A DNA stretch of 8,240 bases from Frankiaceae bacterium (GCA_947479995.1 CANKBT010000124.1:1-8240); one strand, 5' to 3'. Positions 1 to 6,320 are shown, numbered from the stretch's first letter. The notes: a model not told the origin generated them from the letters alone. Made by a program: numbers and translations.

Positions 1-1152
1 CCCTCGCCGGGCGACGAGCGCGAGCTCGGCGTCATGGTCGCGCAGCTGCACAGCAACCCGCTCGACCTGTCGCGCCCGCCGTGGGAGCTGCACGTCATCG
101 AGGGCCTCGCCGACGGCCGGTTCGCGATCTACGTGAAGATCCACCACGCGCTCGTCGACGGCATCACGGGCATGAAGCTGCTGGCGCGCAGCCTGTCGAC
201 CGACCCGGACGACGAAGACACCCCGTTGTTCTTCACGCTGCAGCCGCGCACCCGCGGGGCGCTCCGCGAGGAGGGCGCGTCGCGCGGCGCCGTCGCCGGC
301 GCGGTGACCACGGCCGTCGCCGGCGCGACCGGGCTGGCCCGCACGGGCGTCGGGGCGGCCACCGCCGGCCTGCGGCTGGGCCGGTCGCTGGCGCGCGTGG
401 CGACGGCGCCGCTGCGCGGCGACGACCTGGTGGGCCCGCTGCAGGCGCCGCACAGCGTCCTCAACGGCCGCATCACGCGCCAGCGGCGCTTCGCCACGCA
501 GCAGTACGACCTGGCGCGCCTCAAGGCGGTGTCGACGGCCACCGGCACGACCCTCAACGACGTCGTCCTGGCCGTCTGCGGCGGCGGCCTGCGCACCTAC
601 CTGCAGGAGCTCGACGCCCTGCCCGACCGACCGCTCGTCGGCTTCCTGCCGGTCAACGTGCGGGCCGAGGACGACCCGGGCGGCGGCAACGCCGTCGGCG
701 CGGTGCTGTCGTCGCTCGGCACCGACGTCGCCGACCCGCTGGAGCGGCTGCGGGCCGTGCACGCCTCGGCGTCGCGGGCCAAGGCGCAGATGCGCGGCAT
801 GGACCAGCGCACGGCGATCGCCTACAGCGCGGCGGTGCTCGCGCCGGCGGGCCTGCAGGCCGCGGCGGCGGTGGCCGGCGTGAGCCTGCCGGTCGCGACC
901 TTCAACGTCTGCGTCTCGAACGTGCCGGGCCCCCGCGAGCCGCTGTGGTTCCGGGGCGCGCGGCTGCAGGGCGTCTTCCCGCTGTCGATCCCGACGCACG
1001 GCATGGCCCTCAACATCACGCTCGAGAGCTACGCCGACACGCTCGCGTTCGGCTTCATCGGCTGCCGCGACACGCTGCCGCACCTGCAGCGCCTCGCCCT
1101 GCACACGGGCGAGGCGCTGGACGCGCTCGAGGAGCGCGTGCGGCAGGGCTAG
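1..1152 (+). CDS. Wax ester synthase/diacylglycerol acyltransferase (WS/DGAT), C-terminal part, 5' end outside window
   Basis: This family joins an acyl-CoA to diacylglycerol or a fatty alcohol, making the triacylglycerol or wax ester stored in lipid droplets at the inner membrane. The frame is open from base 1, and 383 residues are visible. Family members are usually about 450 to 480 residues, so roughly the first 70 to 90 are missing. The ATG at 34 is internal, because conserved sequence (PLDLSRPPW-like, visible residues about 20-28) follows it too closely for an N terminus. The catalytic motif HHALVDG lies at bases 142-162 (HHxxxDG, with the second His as general base). Downstream are the family landmarks TLNDVVLA, SNVPGP and ALNIT near the C terminus, in the WS/DGAT C-terminal domain. 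The TAG stop overlaps the stop of the convergent lipid-droplet-type gene by four bases. Family is sure; the substrate (TAG or wax ester) cannot be told. Confidence 0.93.
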   Translation, partial: PSPGDERELGVMVAQLHSNPLDLSRPPWELHVIEGLADGRFAIYVKIHHALVDGITGMKLLARSLSTDPDDEDTPLFFTLQPRTRGALREEGASRGAVAGAVTTAVAGATGLARTGVGAATAGLRLGRSLARVATAPLRGDDLVGPLQAPHSVLNGRITRQRRFATQQYDLARLKAVSTATGTTLNDVVLAVCGGGLRTYLQELDALPDRPLVGFLPVNVRAEDDPGGGNAVGAVLSSLGTDVADPLERLRAVHASASRAKAQMRGMDQRTAIAYSAAVLAPAGLQAAAAVAGVSLPVATFNVCVSNVPGPREPLWFRGARLQGVFPLSIPTHGMALNITLESYADTLAFGFIGCRDTLPHLQRLALHTGEALDALEERVRQG

Positions 1153-2051
1153 TTCTGGCTGAGGGTCGGCTTGGCGCCGACCGGGGTGCCGACCGGCGGG
1201 CTCGCCGTCTCGGCGGTGACCTTGCCGGCGCTCGCGCCGCCCGCGGCCTGCTGCTCGGGCGCGGGGGCGGTCGACGGCGTGCCCGACGGCGCGGCGCCCT
1301 CGGTGCTCAGCTTGGCGATGCGGTTGTCGAGCATCGTCACGACCGGCAGGCGGTCGGCGTGCGCCTTCTCGTACGCCCGCACGCTGACGAGCTGCGCGAG
1401 GTCGAGGCTGCGCAGCCGGCCGCGGAGCGAGCCGAGCGTCATGTGGTCGTAGTCGGGCAGGGGCAGCGCGTCGTGCTCGGGCACCTCGACGGCGACCGCG
1501 GCGGCGGCCTGCTCGACGACCTGCTCGACCTCGGGCGTCACGGCGGTGTCCACGCGCGTGCTGTCGGGCTCGGTGGCCTTGGGGGTCGGCACGCCCTTGG
1601 GCTGCTCGGCCTCGGGCACGGCGTCCTCGACGACGTCGGCCGCCTGGTCGGCGGTGCGCTCGGCGGCCTTGCGGGTGGCGCGGGTGGCCTTGCCGGCCAC
1701 CGCGCGCAGCGAGTCGCCGGCGTCCTCGAGGGCGTCCTCGGCGCGGTCGTACGCCCCGCCCAGCGGCGTGCGCTCGACGAGGTCCTCGACCCGGTCCTCG
1801 AGCACGTCGGCGCGGTCGGCGACGTCGGCCGCGAGGCCCGAGGCGTCGCCGCGCAGGCGCGCGACGAGCCGCTCGCCGCGCTCGGCCAGGTCGTCGTAGC
1901 CCTGCTTGGCGTGCGCCACGGTCGTGAGCGAGTGCGTGACGACGCGGATCGGGAGCTGGACGGCGCGGCCGGGCAGGCGGCGGACGCCGTCGAGGGCGGC
2001 CGGGACGATGCCGAGGGCGGCGGCGACGGGCGACGGGAGCGGGCTGGGCAT
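1149..2051 (-). CDS. Lipid-droplet-associated-type helical protein (probable Rv1109c homologue)
   Basis: The protein has 300 residues. I chose the ATG at 2051 because AGGAGGA (2061-2067, minus strand) sits nine bases upstream; a longer frame starting at 2180 lacks this and would overlap ispH. Residues 5-66 form a mildly hydrophobic helical region. Residues about 68-150 are alternating acidic/basic, Ala-rich amphipathic helices resembling apolipoprotein or phasin coats. A Pro/Thr/Glu linker follows. Then comes a compact conserved-looking block at about 197-248, with PDYDHMTLGSL, YEKAHA and VVTMLDNRIAKL. The tail is Pro/Ala/Gly/Thr-rich and disordered. There is no signal peptide and no clear membrane span. 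The position beside ispH and the C-terminal block match, from memory, the actinobacterial proteins annotated as lipid-droplet-associated (Rv1109c-like). The neighbouring triacylglycerol synthase fits that role. A structural coat role is inference. Confidence 0.75.
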   Translation of the reverse strand: MPSPLPSPVAAALGIVPAALDGVRRLPGRAVQLPIRVVTHSLTTVAHAKQGYDDLAERGERLVARLRGDASGLAADVADRADVLEDRVEDLVERTPLGGAYDRAEDALEDAGDSLRAVAGKATRATRKAAERTADQAADVVEDAVPEAEQPKGVPTPKATEPDSTRVDTAVTPEVEQVVEQAAAAVAVEVPEHDALPLPDYDHMTLGSLRGRLRSLDLAQLVSVRAYEKAHADRLPVVTMLDNRIAKLSTEGAAPSGTPSTAPAPEQQAAGGASAGKVTAETASPPVGTPVGAKPTLSQN

Positions 2052-2060
2052 GCGGGGACG

Positions 2061-2067
2061 TCCTCCT
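2061..2067 (-). promoter_or_regulatory. Strong Shine-Dalgarno site of the lipid-droplet-type gene
   Basis: On the minus strand this reads AGGAGGA, followed by nine bases and then ATG at 2051. It decides the start of the gene against the longer frame beginning at 2180. It is the only near-perfect Shine-Dalgarno sequence I see in the window. Confidence 0.85.
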
Positions 2068-2115
2068 GAGGCAGGGTGGTCCCGCAGGCGTGCCCCGGAG
2101 CGCCGCGTGCACACC

Positions 2116-2127
2116 CGGTCATGACCG
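2116..2127. promoter_or_regulatory. 12-bp perfect palindrome in the divergent spacer, possible operator
   Basis: CGGTCATGACCG is its own reverse complement. It lies in the 118-bp gap between the starts of the lipid-droplet-type gene and ispH, 30 bases upstream of the ispH -10 hexamer. A repressor or activator site is possible. A 12-bp palindrome can also occur by chance in GC-rich DNA, and I do not recognise the motif. Confidence 0.3.
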
Positions 2128-2157
2128 TCGTCACCGGCACGCCGGGGCCCGCGGACG

Positions 2158-2163
2158 TACGAT
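2158..2163 (+). promoter_or_regulatory. Putative -10 element of ispH (leaderless)
   Basis: TACGAT matches the actinobacterial TANNNT -10 consensus and is preceded by G. Six bases separate it from the ispH ATG at 2170, so transcription would begin at or beside the A of the start codon. This suggests a leaderless mRNA. I could not find a convincing -35 element. Confidence 0.6.
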
Positions 2164-2169
2164 GGGGGC

Positions 2170-3180
2170 ATGCCGACCACCGCCGCGGAGCCCTCGAAGC
2201 GCGTCCTGGTCGCGAAGCCGCGGGGCTACTGCGCGGGGGTCGACCGGGCCGTCATCACGGTCGAGAAGGCCCTCGAGGTCTACGGCCCGCCGGTCTACGT
2301 GCGCAAGCAGATCGTGCACAACGCGCACGTCGTGCGCACGCTCGAGGCCGCCGGCGCGGTGTTCGTGGAGGAGACCGAGGAGGTGCCCGAGGGCGCCACG
2401 GTCGTCTTCAGCGCCCACGGCGTCGCCCCCACCGTGCACGCCGAGGCGAAGGCCCGCCGGCTCACCACGATCGACGCCACCTGCCCGCTGGTCACCAAGG
2501 TGCACCTCGAGGCCCGGCGGTTCGCCGCCGAGGACGTCGACATCGTGCTCATCGGCCACGAGGGGCACGAGGAGGTCGTCGGCACGACCGGCCAGGCCCC
2601 CGAGCGCATCCACCTCGTCGACGGGCTCGAGGAGGCCGCGACGGTGCAGGTGCGCGACCCGGAGAAGGTCGCCTACCTCTCGCAGACGACGCTGTCGGTC
2701 GACGAGACCGAGGCGACCGTGGCGGCGCTGCGCACCCGCTTCCCGCTGCTGCAGGGGCCGCCGTCGGCCGACATCTGCTACGCCACGCAGAACCGCCAGG
2801 TCGCCGTCAAGGAGATCGCCGCCGAGGCCGACCTCGTGCTGGTCGTCGGCTCGCGCAACAGCAGCAACTCCGTCCGGCTCGTCGAGGTGGCCCTCGACGC
2901 CGGCGCCGGGGCGGCCCACCTGGTCGACGACGCCTCCTTCGTCGAGGAGGGCTGGCTCGAGGGCGTCCGCACGGTCGGCGTCACGTCCGGCGCCTCGGTG
3001 CCGGAGGTGCTGGTGCTCGGCGTGCTCGACTGGCTGGCCGAGCGGGGCTACGGCGACGTGCAGGAGGTCGAGTCGGCGCAGGAGCACCTGGTGTTCGCGC
3101 TGCCGCCGGAGCTGCGTCGCGCGGAGCGCGCCAAGCAGGACAGCGCGGAGCGCGAGAAGGCCGCGGGGGCTGGCGCCTAG
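2170..3180 (+). CDS. ispH: 4-hydroxy-3-methylbut-2-enyl diphosphate reductase (IspH/LytB)
   Basis: IspH is the last enzyme of the cytosolic MEP pathway. It reduces HMBPP to IPP and DMAPP using a [4Fe-4S] cluster. The protein has 336 residues (E. coli about 316). The three cluster cysteines are C21 (GYCAGV), C105 (DATCPLV) and C203 (ICYATQNR). Substrate-site residues are also present: H50 (IVHNAHVV), H83 (SAHGV), H133 and E135 (GHEGHEE), the QTTLSVDE loop, S231-S232-N233 (NSSNS) and SGASVP near S276. All key residues are intact. A charged tail of about 20 residues ends the protein. The start has no Shine-Dalgarno sequence but a TACGAT hexamer six bases upstream, so the mRNA is probably leaderless. 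The stop shares a CTAG with the convergent membrane-protein gene. The flanking order matches the mycobacterial lytB2 locus. The identification is firm. Confidence 0.98.
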   Translation: MPTTAAEPSKRVLVAKPRGYCAGVDRAVITVEKALEVYGPPVYVRKQIVHNAHVVRTLEAAGAVFVEETEEVPEGATVVFSAHGVAPTVHAEAKARRLTTIDATCPLVTKVHLEARRFAAEDVDIVLIGHEGHEEVVGTTGQAPERIHLVDGLEEAATVQVRDPEKVAYLSQTTLSVDETEATVAALRTRFPLLQGPPSADICYATQNRQVAVKEIAAEADLVLVVGSRNSSNSVRLVEVALDAGAGAAHLVDDASFVEEGWLEGVRTVGVTSGASVPEVLVLGVLDWLAERGYGDVQEVESAQEHLVFALPPELRRAERAKQDSAEREKAAGAGA

Positions 3181-3677
3181 CGCTGCGTCGCGCGGCGGAA
3201 CAGCACGACGAGCAGGGCCAGCGCGGTGCCGCCGAGCAGCACCGGGGCGCCGAGGATCAGCCGGATGAACACCTCGTAGGCGATGACCGTCGGGGTGCGG
3301 GCCGACGCGGTCGCGAGCGCCGCGACGAGCGCGGTGCCGCCGTAGACGAGCGGCGGCGCGAAGACGGGCACGGCCAGGTGCTCGCGCTGCACGAGCACGG
3401 CGGCGGCCAGGCAGGCGACGACGAAGGCCGCGCCGTGCACGAGGTCGAGGCCCTCGCCGCGCGCGAGGTCGACCGCGCCGCCGACGGCGCTGACGCCGAC
3501 GAGCAGCAGCACGGCCAGCAGGGGCGTGAGCCCGCGGCCGCCGCCGGCGCGCGCGCCGGGCTGCCGGACAGGTGCCCGCCCGGACGGCTCCGGCCCGACG
3601 GGCGGCTGGCCGCCGCCGCCGCGGAGCACCGGGGCCCCCGTCGCGGGGTACGCGCGCGCGGGTCGGGGCGTCGTCAC
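3177..3677 (-). CDS. Four-helix membrane protein, DUF6542-like (probable Rv1111c counterpart)
   Basis: The protein has 166 residues and starts at GTG 3677. The first 48 residues are Pro/Gly/Arg-rich and probably cytoplasmic and disordered. Four hydrophobic segments follow, at about 50-69, 79-96, 103-123 and 141-160, and it ends in a short basic tail (FRRATQR). There is no catalytic motif, and its function is not known. The position directly after ispH, on the opposite strand and before ychF, is that of M. tuberculosis Rv1111c; proteins of this shape in this spot carry the DUF6542 label as I recall it, which I cannot check here. A TAGCGT hexamer lies seven bases before the GTG and suggests leaderless transcription. 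An upstream in-frame extension is open but lacks such support. Its stop and the ispH stop share CTAG at 3177-3180. Confidence 0.8.
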   Translation of the reverse strand: MTTPRPARAYPATGAPVLRGGGGQPPVGPEPSGRAPVRQPGARAGGGRGLTPLLAVLLLVGVSAVGGAVDLARGEGLDLVHGAAFVVACLAAAVLVQREHLAVPVFAPPLVYGGTALVAALATASARTPTVIAYEVFIRLILGAPVLLGGTALALLVVLFRRATQR

Positions 3678-3684
3678 CCGGCCG

Positions 3685-3690
3685 ACGCTA
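3685..3690 (-). promoter_or_regulatory. Putative -10 element of the DUF6542-like gene (leaderless)
   Basis: On the minus strand this reads TAGCGT, preceded by G, with seven bases to the GTG at 3677. It fits TANNNT and leaderless initiation. It faces the plus-strand -10 at 3710-3715, only 19 bases away, so the two divergent promoters must overlap. Confidence 0.5.
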
Positions 3691-3709
3691 CCGCGCGCAG
3701 GGGCCGTCG

Positions 3710-3715
3710 TACGGT
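3710..3715 (+). promoter_or_regulatory. Putative -10 element of the 99-residue protein gene (leaderless)
   Basis: TACGGT is preceded by G, with six bases to the GTG at 3722. This is the same geometry as at ispH and fits a leaderless transcript. Where its -35 region should be, the minus-strand -10 of the divergent gene lies. Confidence 0.55.
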
Positions 3716-3721
3716 GGTCGC

Positions 3722-4021
3722 GTGTCCGCCGCCGAGCCCCCCTACGTCGAGGGCGAGCGGGTGTTCGGCCCGCCGGGCGGCACCTTCGACGCCGACTGGG
3801 TGGCCGCCGCGGCCCGCCAGCAGGACCCGGGCCTGCCGCCCGAGACCGCCTCGCTGCTGTCCGGCCAGGCCTGGGCGCTGCTGCGCGAGATCGGCGAGCT
3901 CGACGCCCCGGAGCTGTCGCGCCGGCTGCTCGCCGCGAACCTCGACCTCGGCGCGACGGCCTGCAACGCCGTGGCGACGGCGTCCGTCGCCTTCTGCCGC
4001 ACCTACGGCGTCGCGCCCTAG
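3722..4021 (+). CDS. Unrecognised 99-residue protein
   Basis: I do not recognise this protein. The GTG start at 3722 is chosen because it gives a TACGGT-6-GTG leaderless arrangement and a frame that fills the space to RmuC. The N terminus is rich in Pro, Gly and acidic residues with aromatics (PPYVEGERVFGPPGG, FDADW). A helical middle (ETASLLSGQAWALLREIGEL, then LSRRLLAANLDLG) and an Ala/Val-rich C-terminal segment with C81 and C92 follow. There is no signal peptide, no clear membrane span and no known motif. Its fit between two well-supported genes, its tight six-base gap to the convergent RmuC stop and its non-degenerate composition argue that it is real. It could be a lineage-specific protein of this locus. 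Confidence 0.72.
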   Translation: MSAAEPPYVEGERVFGPPGGTFDADWVAAAARQQDPGLPPETASLLSGQAWALLREIGELDAPELSRRLLAANLDLGATACNAVATASVAFCRTYGVAP

Positions 4022-4027
4022 CGCGGG

Positions 4028-5170
4028 TCAGCCCGTCGCGCGCAGCGGCGGCTCCTCGCGGAGCGGCGGGTCGTCGAGCAGTGCCGGCGCGGTGACGGGC
4101 TTGGCGACGTCGGGCACCTCGCGCGGCGTCTCGAGCGCGGCGTCGGTGACGCCGAGGTCGGCCATGCGCCGGGCGCTGGGCAGCACCGAGCGCTCGAGCG
4201 AGCCGACCGTGGCGTTGTAGGCGCCGACCGAGGCGGTGAGGCTGCGCCCGAGCCGGTCGAGGTGACCGGCGAGCGCGCCGAGGCGGCCGTGCACGGTGCG
4301 GCCGGCGTCGAGCACCGCCTGCGCGTCCTGCGCCAGCGCGGCGGTGCGCCAGCCGTGCGCGACCGCGCGCAGCAGCGTGACGAGCGTCGTCGGCGTCGCG
4401 AGGTGCACGCGCCGGGCGTAGGCGTGGTCGAGCAGCCCGGGGTCGACCTCGAGCGCGGGCGCGAGGAAGGACTCGCCGGGCAGGAACAGCACGACGAACT
4501 CCGGCGTGCCGGGCAGCTGCGACCAGTAGGCCTTGTCGGCGAGGCGGTCGACGTGCGCCCGCAGGTGCCGGGCGTGCGCCGCCCGCCGGGCGTCGCGCAC
4601 GCCGGCGTCGTCGGCCTCGAGCGCCTCGAGGTGGGCGGCCAGCGAGACCTTGGCGTCGACCACGACGCACCGGCCCTGGGGCAGCCGGACCACCAGGTCG
4701 GGGCGCAGGTCGCCGCCCTCGGCGCGCAGCGTCACCTGCTCCTCGAAGTCGCAGCGGTCGAGCATGCCGGCGTGCTCCACGACGCGGCGCAGCTGCACCT
4801 CGCCCCACTGGCCGCGCGCCTGCGGCCGGCGCAGCGCGTCGACGAGTGCGGCCGTCTCGCGGCCGAGCCGCTCCGAGCCGGCCCGCACGTGGCCGACCTG
4901 CGCCGACAGCTCGCCGAGCTGGCGCGCCCGCTCGTTCTCGAGCGCGCGCAGCTGCCCCTCGACGGCCGCGAGCTGCTCGCGCAGCGGGCCGACGAGGCCC
5001 TCGACCGAGCGCTGCCGCAGGGCGAGGTCGCTGTCGCCGGCGCGGGCCTGCGCGAGGGCCAGCTCGGCGGCGTGCAGCGACGTGCGCAGCGCGCCCGTGC
5101 GGGCCGCGGCCAGCGCGAGGCCGAGCGCGACGCCGAGGGCGAGGGCGAGCAGGAGGGCGAGCAGGTCCAT
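4028..5170 (-). CDS. rmuC: RmuC-family DNA recombination protein
   Basis: RmuC proteins are predicted membrane-anchored nuclease-like proteins that limit DNA inversions and rearrangements at repeats; their biochemistry is poorly defined. The protein has 380 residues. A single N-terminal membrane helix lies at about 2-22 and a coiled coil at about 30-112. The RmuC domain at about 115-335 shows RGQWGE (119-124), RPDLVVRLP (156-164), VDAKVSL (171-177), YWSQLPGTPEFVVLFLPGES (215-234), ATPTTL (258-263) and YNATVGSLERSVLPSAR (318-334). D158 with D172 and K174 form a PD-(D/E)xK-type nuclease signature. The ATG at 5170 directly precedes the membrane helix. The start is only 35 bp from the divergent VOC gene; I see no Shine-Dalgarno sequence and at best a weak CACGGT hexamer seven bases upstream. 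The family call is firm. Confidence 0.95.
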   Translation of the reverse strand: MDLLALLLALALGVALGLALAAARTGALRTSLHAAELALAQARAGDSDLALRQRSVEGLVGPLREQLAAVEGQLRALENERARQLGELSAQVGHVRAGSERLGRETAALVDALRRPQARGQWGEVQLRRVVEHAGMLDRCDFEEQVTLRAEGGDLRPDLVVRLPQGRCVVVDAKVSLAAHLEALEADDAGVRDARRAAHARHLRAHVDRLADKAYWSQLPGTPEFVVLFLPGESFLAPALEVDPGLLDHAYARRVHLATPTTLVTLLRAVAHGWRTAALAQDAQAVLDAGRTVHGRLGALAGHLDRLGRSLTASVGAYNATVGSLERSVLPSARRMADLGVTDAALETPREVPDVAKPVTAPALLDDPPLREEPPLRATG

Positions 5171-5192
5171 GACGGCGACCGTGCCAGTGGGG

Positions 5193-5198
5193 TACGAC
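5193..5198 (+). promoter_or_regulatory. Weak putative -10 element of the VOC gene
   Basis: TACGAC is preceded by G, with seven bases to the ATG at 5206. It keeps the GTA start and spacing seen at the other leaderless-looking genes but lacks the final T of TANNNT. The adjacent AGGCGG before the ATG could instead act as a poor, too-close Shine-Dalgarno sequence. Confidence 0.35.
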
Positions 5199-5205
5199 AG
5201 GCGGC

Positions 5206-5565
5206 ATGGGGATGTTCTGGGAAGAGGTCGTCGTCGACGCGGCCGACCCGCAGGCGCTCGGGCGCTGGTGGGTCGAGGCCCTGGGCTGGGTCGTCGTCGA
5301 CGACGGCGAGGAGTTCGAGATCGCGCCCGAGCAGGGGTCGCACCCGACGGTGCTGTTCGTCCGCGTGCCCGAGCCCAAGACGGTCAAGGACCGGCTGCAC
5401 CTCGACTTCCGGCCGGGGCCGGGGCGCACGCGCGACGAGGAGGTCGCGCGGCTCGAGGGCCTCGGTGCGGTGCGCGTCGACCTCGGCCAGGGCGACGCGT
5501 CGTGGGTGCCGATGACCGACCCCGAGGGCAACGAGTTCTGCGTGCTGTCGCCCCGCGCGGGCTAG
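5206..5565 (+). CDS. Glyoxalase/VOC-superfamily small protein
   Basis: The protein has 119 residues, the length of a single-domain glyoxalase-like VOC protein. It has the paired beta-alpha-beta-beta-beta pattern: a first half beginning WEEVVVDAADPQALGRWW and a second half ending in DPEGNEFCVLSP, the typical VOC C-terminal strand. H65 (RLHLDF) and E110 (GNEF) sit at usual metal-ligand positions. The first-strand position that is often His (HHVV) is Glu here (E6/E7), so metal binding may differ or be absent. Substrate is unknown; related proteins act in detoxification, ring cleavage or antibiotic binding. The ATG at 5206 is preferred; the ATG at 5212 is an alternative only two codons later. Its stop shares CTAG with the convergent HAD gene. 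Confidence 0.88.
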   Translation: MGMFWEEVVVDAADPQALGRWWVEALGWVVVDDGEEFEIAPEQGSHPTVLFVRVPEPKTVKDRLHLDFRPGPGRTRDEEVARLEGLGAVRVDLGQGDASWVPMTDPEGNEFCVLSPRAG

Positions 5566-6270
5566 CCCAGCAGCGGCAGCAGCTCGGCGTGCGCGTCGAG
5601 CACGTGCGGCGCGTCCGGGCTGACGTCGTCCGGGTCGTCGCGCGCGCCGCGGTAGCGCACCGGCACCATGCCGGCCGCCCGCGCGCCGGCGACGTCGCGG
5701 CGGCGGATGTCGCCGACGTGCACCGCGTGCTCGGGCGCGACCCGCACGCCCTCGAGCGCGCGCGAACGGCACGCTGCCCGGCTTGGGCACGCCGGTCTCG
5801 TCGCTGAACACCGTGACCGCGAAGGCGTCGAGCACGCCGAGGTCGTCGAGCAGGTGGCGCAGGTGGCGCCCCGAGCTCATGCCGGTGTCGCACACCAGCG
5901 CCAGCGGCAGCCCTCGGCCGGTCAGCGCGGTGAGCACCTCGCGCGCCCCGTCGACGAGCCGCACGCCGGCCTGCGAGGTCGGTGACTCGAGCGCGTCCTC
6001 GAGCTCGGGCGCGAGGTCGAGGTCGCGGCCGGCGCCCTGCAGCACCAGGCCGGCGATCTGCGGCACGGTCAGCGCGCGCCCGGCGCGCCACGACGCGTGC
6101 AGCGCGCCGTACGCCGTACGGAGCAGGCCGACGGCCTCCTCGCGCGCCAGGCCGAGCACGTCCGCGACCGCGGCGGCGCGCAGGTCGTGGGTGCGGTCCG
6201 GGTCGTCGTCGACGAGCAGCGTCAGCCACAGGTCGTACGTCACCGCGCGCACGTCCGGGCCGAGGGTCAT
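5562..6270 (-). pseudogene. HAD-superfamily hydrolase, interrupted by a 2-base frameshift
   Basis: Haloacid dehalogenase-like hydrolases are usually small-molecule phosphatases. The N-terminal part (from ATG 6270) has motif I, AVTYDLWLTLL with nucleophile D13 and T17, then an alpha-helical cap, motif II VCDTG, and motif III with K163 in TGVPKPGSVPF. Reading then fails at 5757-5764. The remaining domain continues in another minus-strand frame, as APEHAVHVGDIRRRDVAGARAAGM with the motif IV Asp at 5709-5711, ending at the TAG at 5562. Adding one CG to the (CG)4 tract restores a 236-residue protein reading FARALEGVRVAPE, normal family length. Without it the frame runs on, antisense, through the VOC gene into RmuC. 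AAGGTGG five bases before the ATG is a plausible ribosome-binding site. Position D+2 is Trp, as in the FDLWGTL-type subgroup. It may be a true pseudogene or a sequencing error. Confidence 0.8.
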
Positions 6271-6275
6271 CCCGG

Positions 6276-6282
6276 CCACCTT
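6276..6282 (-). promoter_or_regulatory. Probable Shine-Dalgarno site of the HAD gene
   Basis: On the minus strand this reads AAGGTGG, one mismatch from AGGAGG in its core, with five bases to the ATG at 6270. It supports that start over the longer frame reaching 6399, which would overlap the divergent ychF start. Confidence 0.5.
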
Positions 6283-6314
6283 CCCACCCGGCCGCTCGCC
6301 ACCCGCGCCGCCGG

Positions 6315-6320
6315 TAGCGT
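6315..6320 (+). promoter_or_regulatory. Putative -10 element of ychF
   Basis: TAGCGT is preceded by G, with eight bases to the GTG at 6329. It is the same hexamer as upstream of the DUF6542-like gene. The spacing is slightly long for strict leaderless initiation but leaves almost no leader, and no Shine-Dalgarno sequence is visible. Confidence 0.45.

Noticed and set aside
81..2069. Plus-strand open frame of 662 residues overlapping WS/DGAT and the lipid-droplet-type gene
   Set aside because: Its product is almost only Arg, Ala, Gly and Pro, and it is an out-of-frame shadow of two well-supported genes.
2052..2180. Longer N terminus for the lipid-droplet-type protein, starting at 2180
   Set aside because: It would overlap the ispH start and its promoter, and its residues look non-coding. 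The AGGAGGA nine bases before ATG 2051 marks the real start.
3177..5531. 784-residue minus-strand frame covering the DUF6542-like gene and upstream
   Set aside because: Only the last 166 codons resemble a protein. The upstream part is antisense to the 99-residue gene or out of frame with RmuC and is Arg/Ala-rich.
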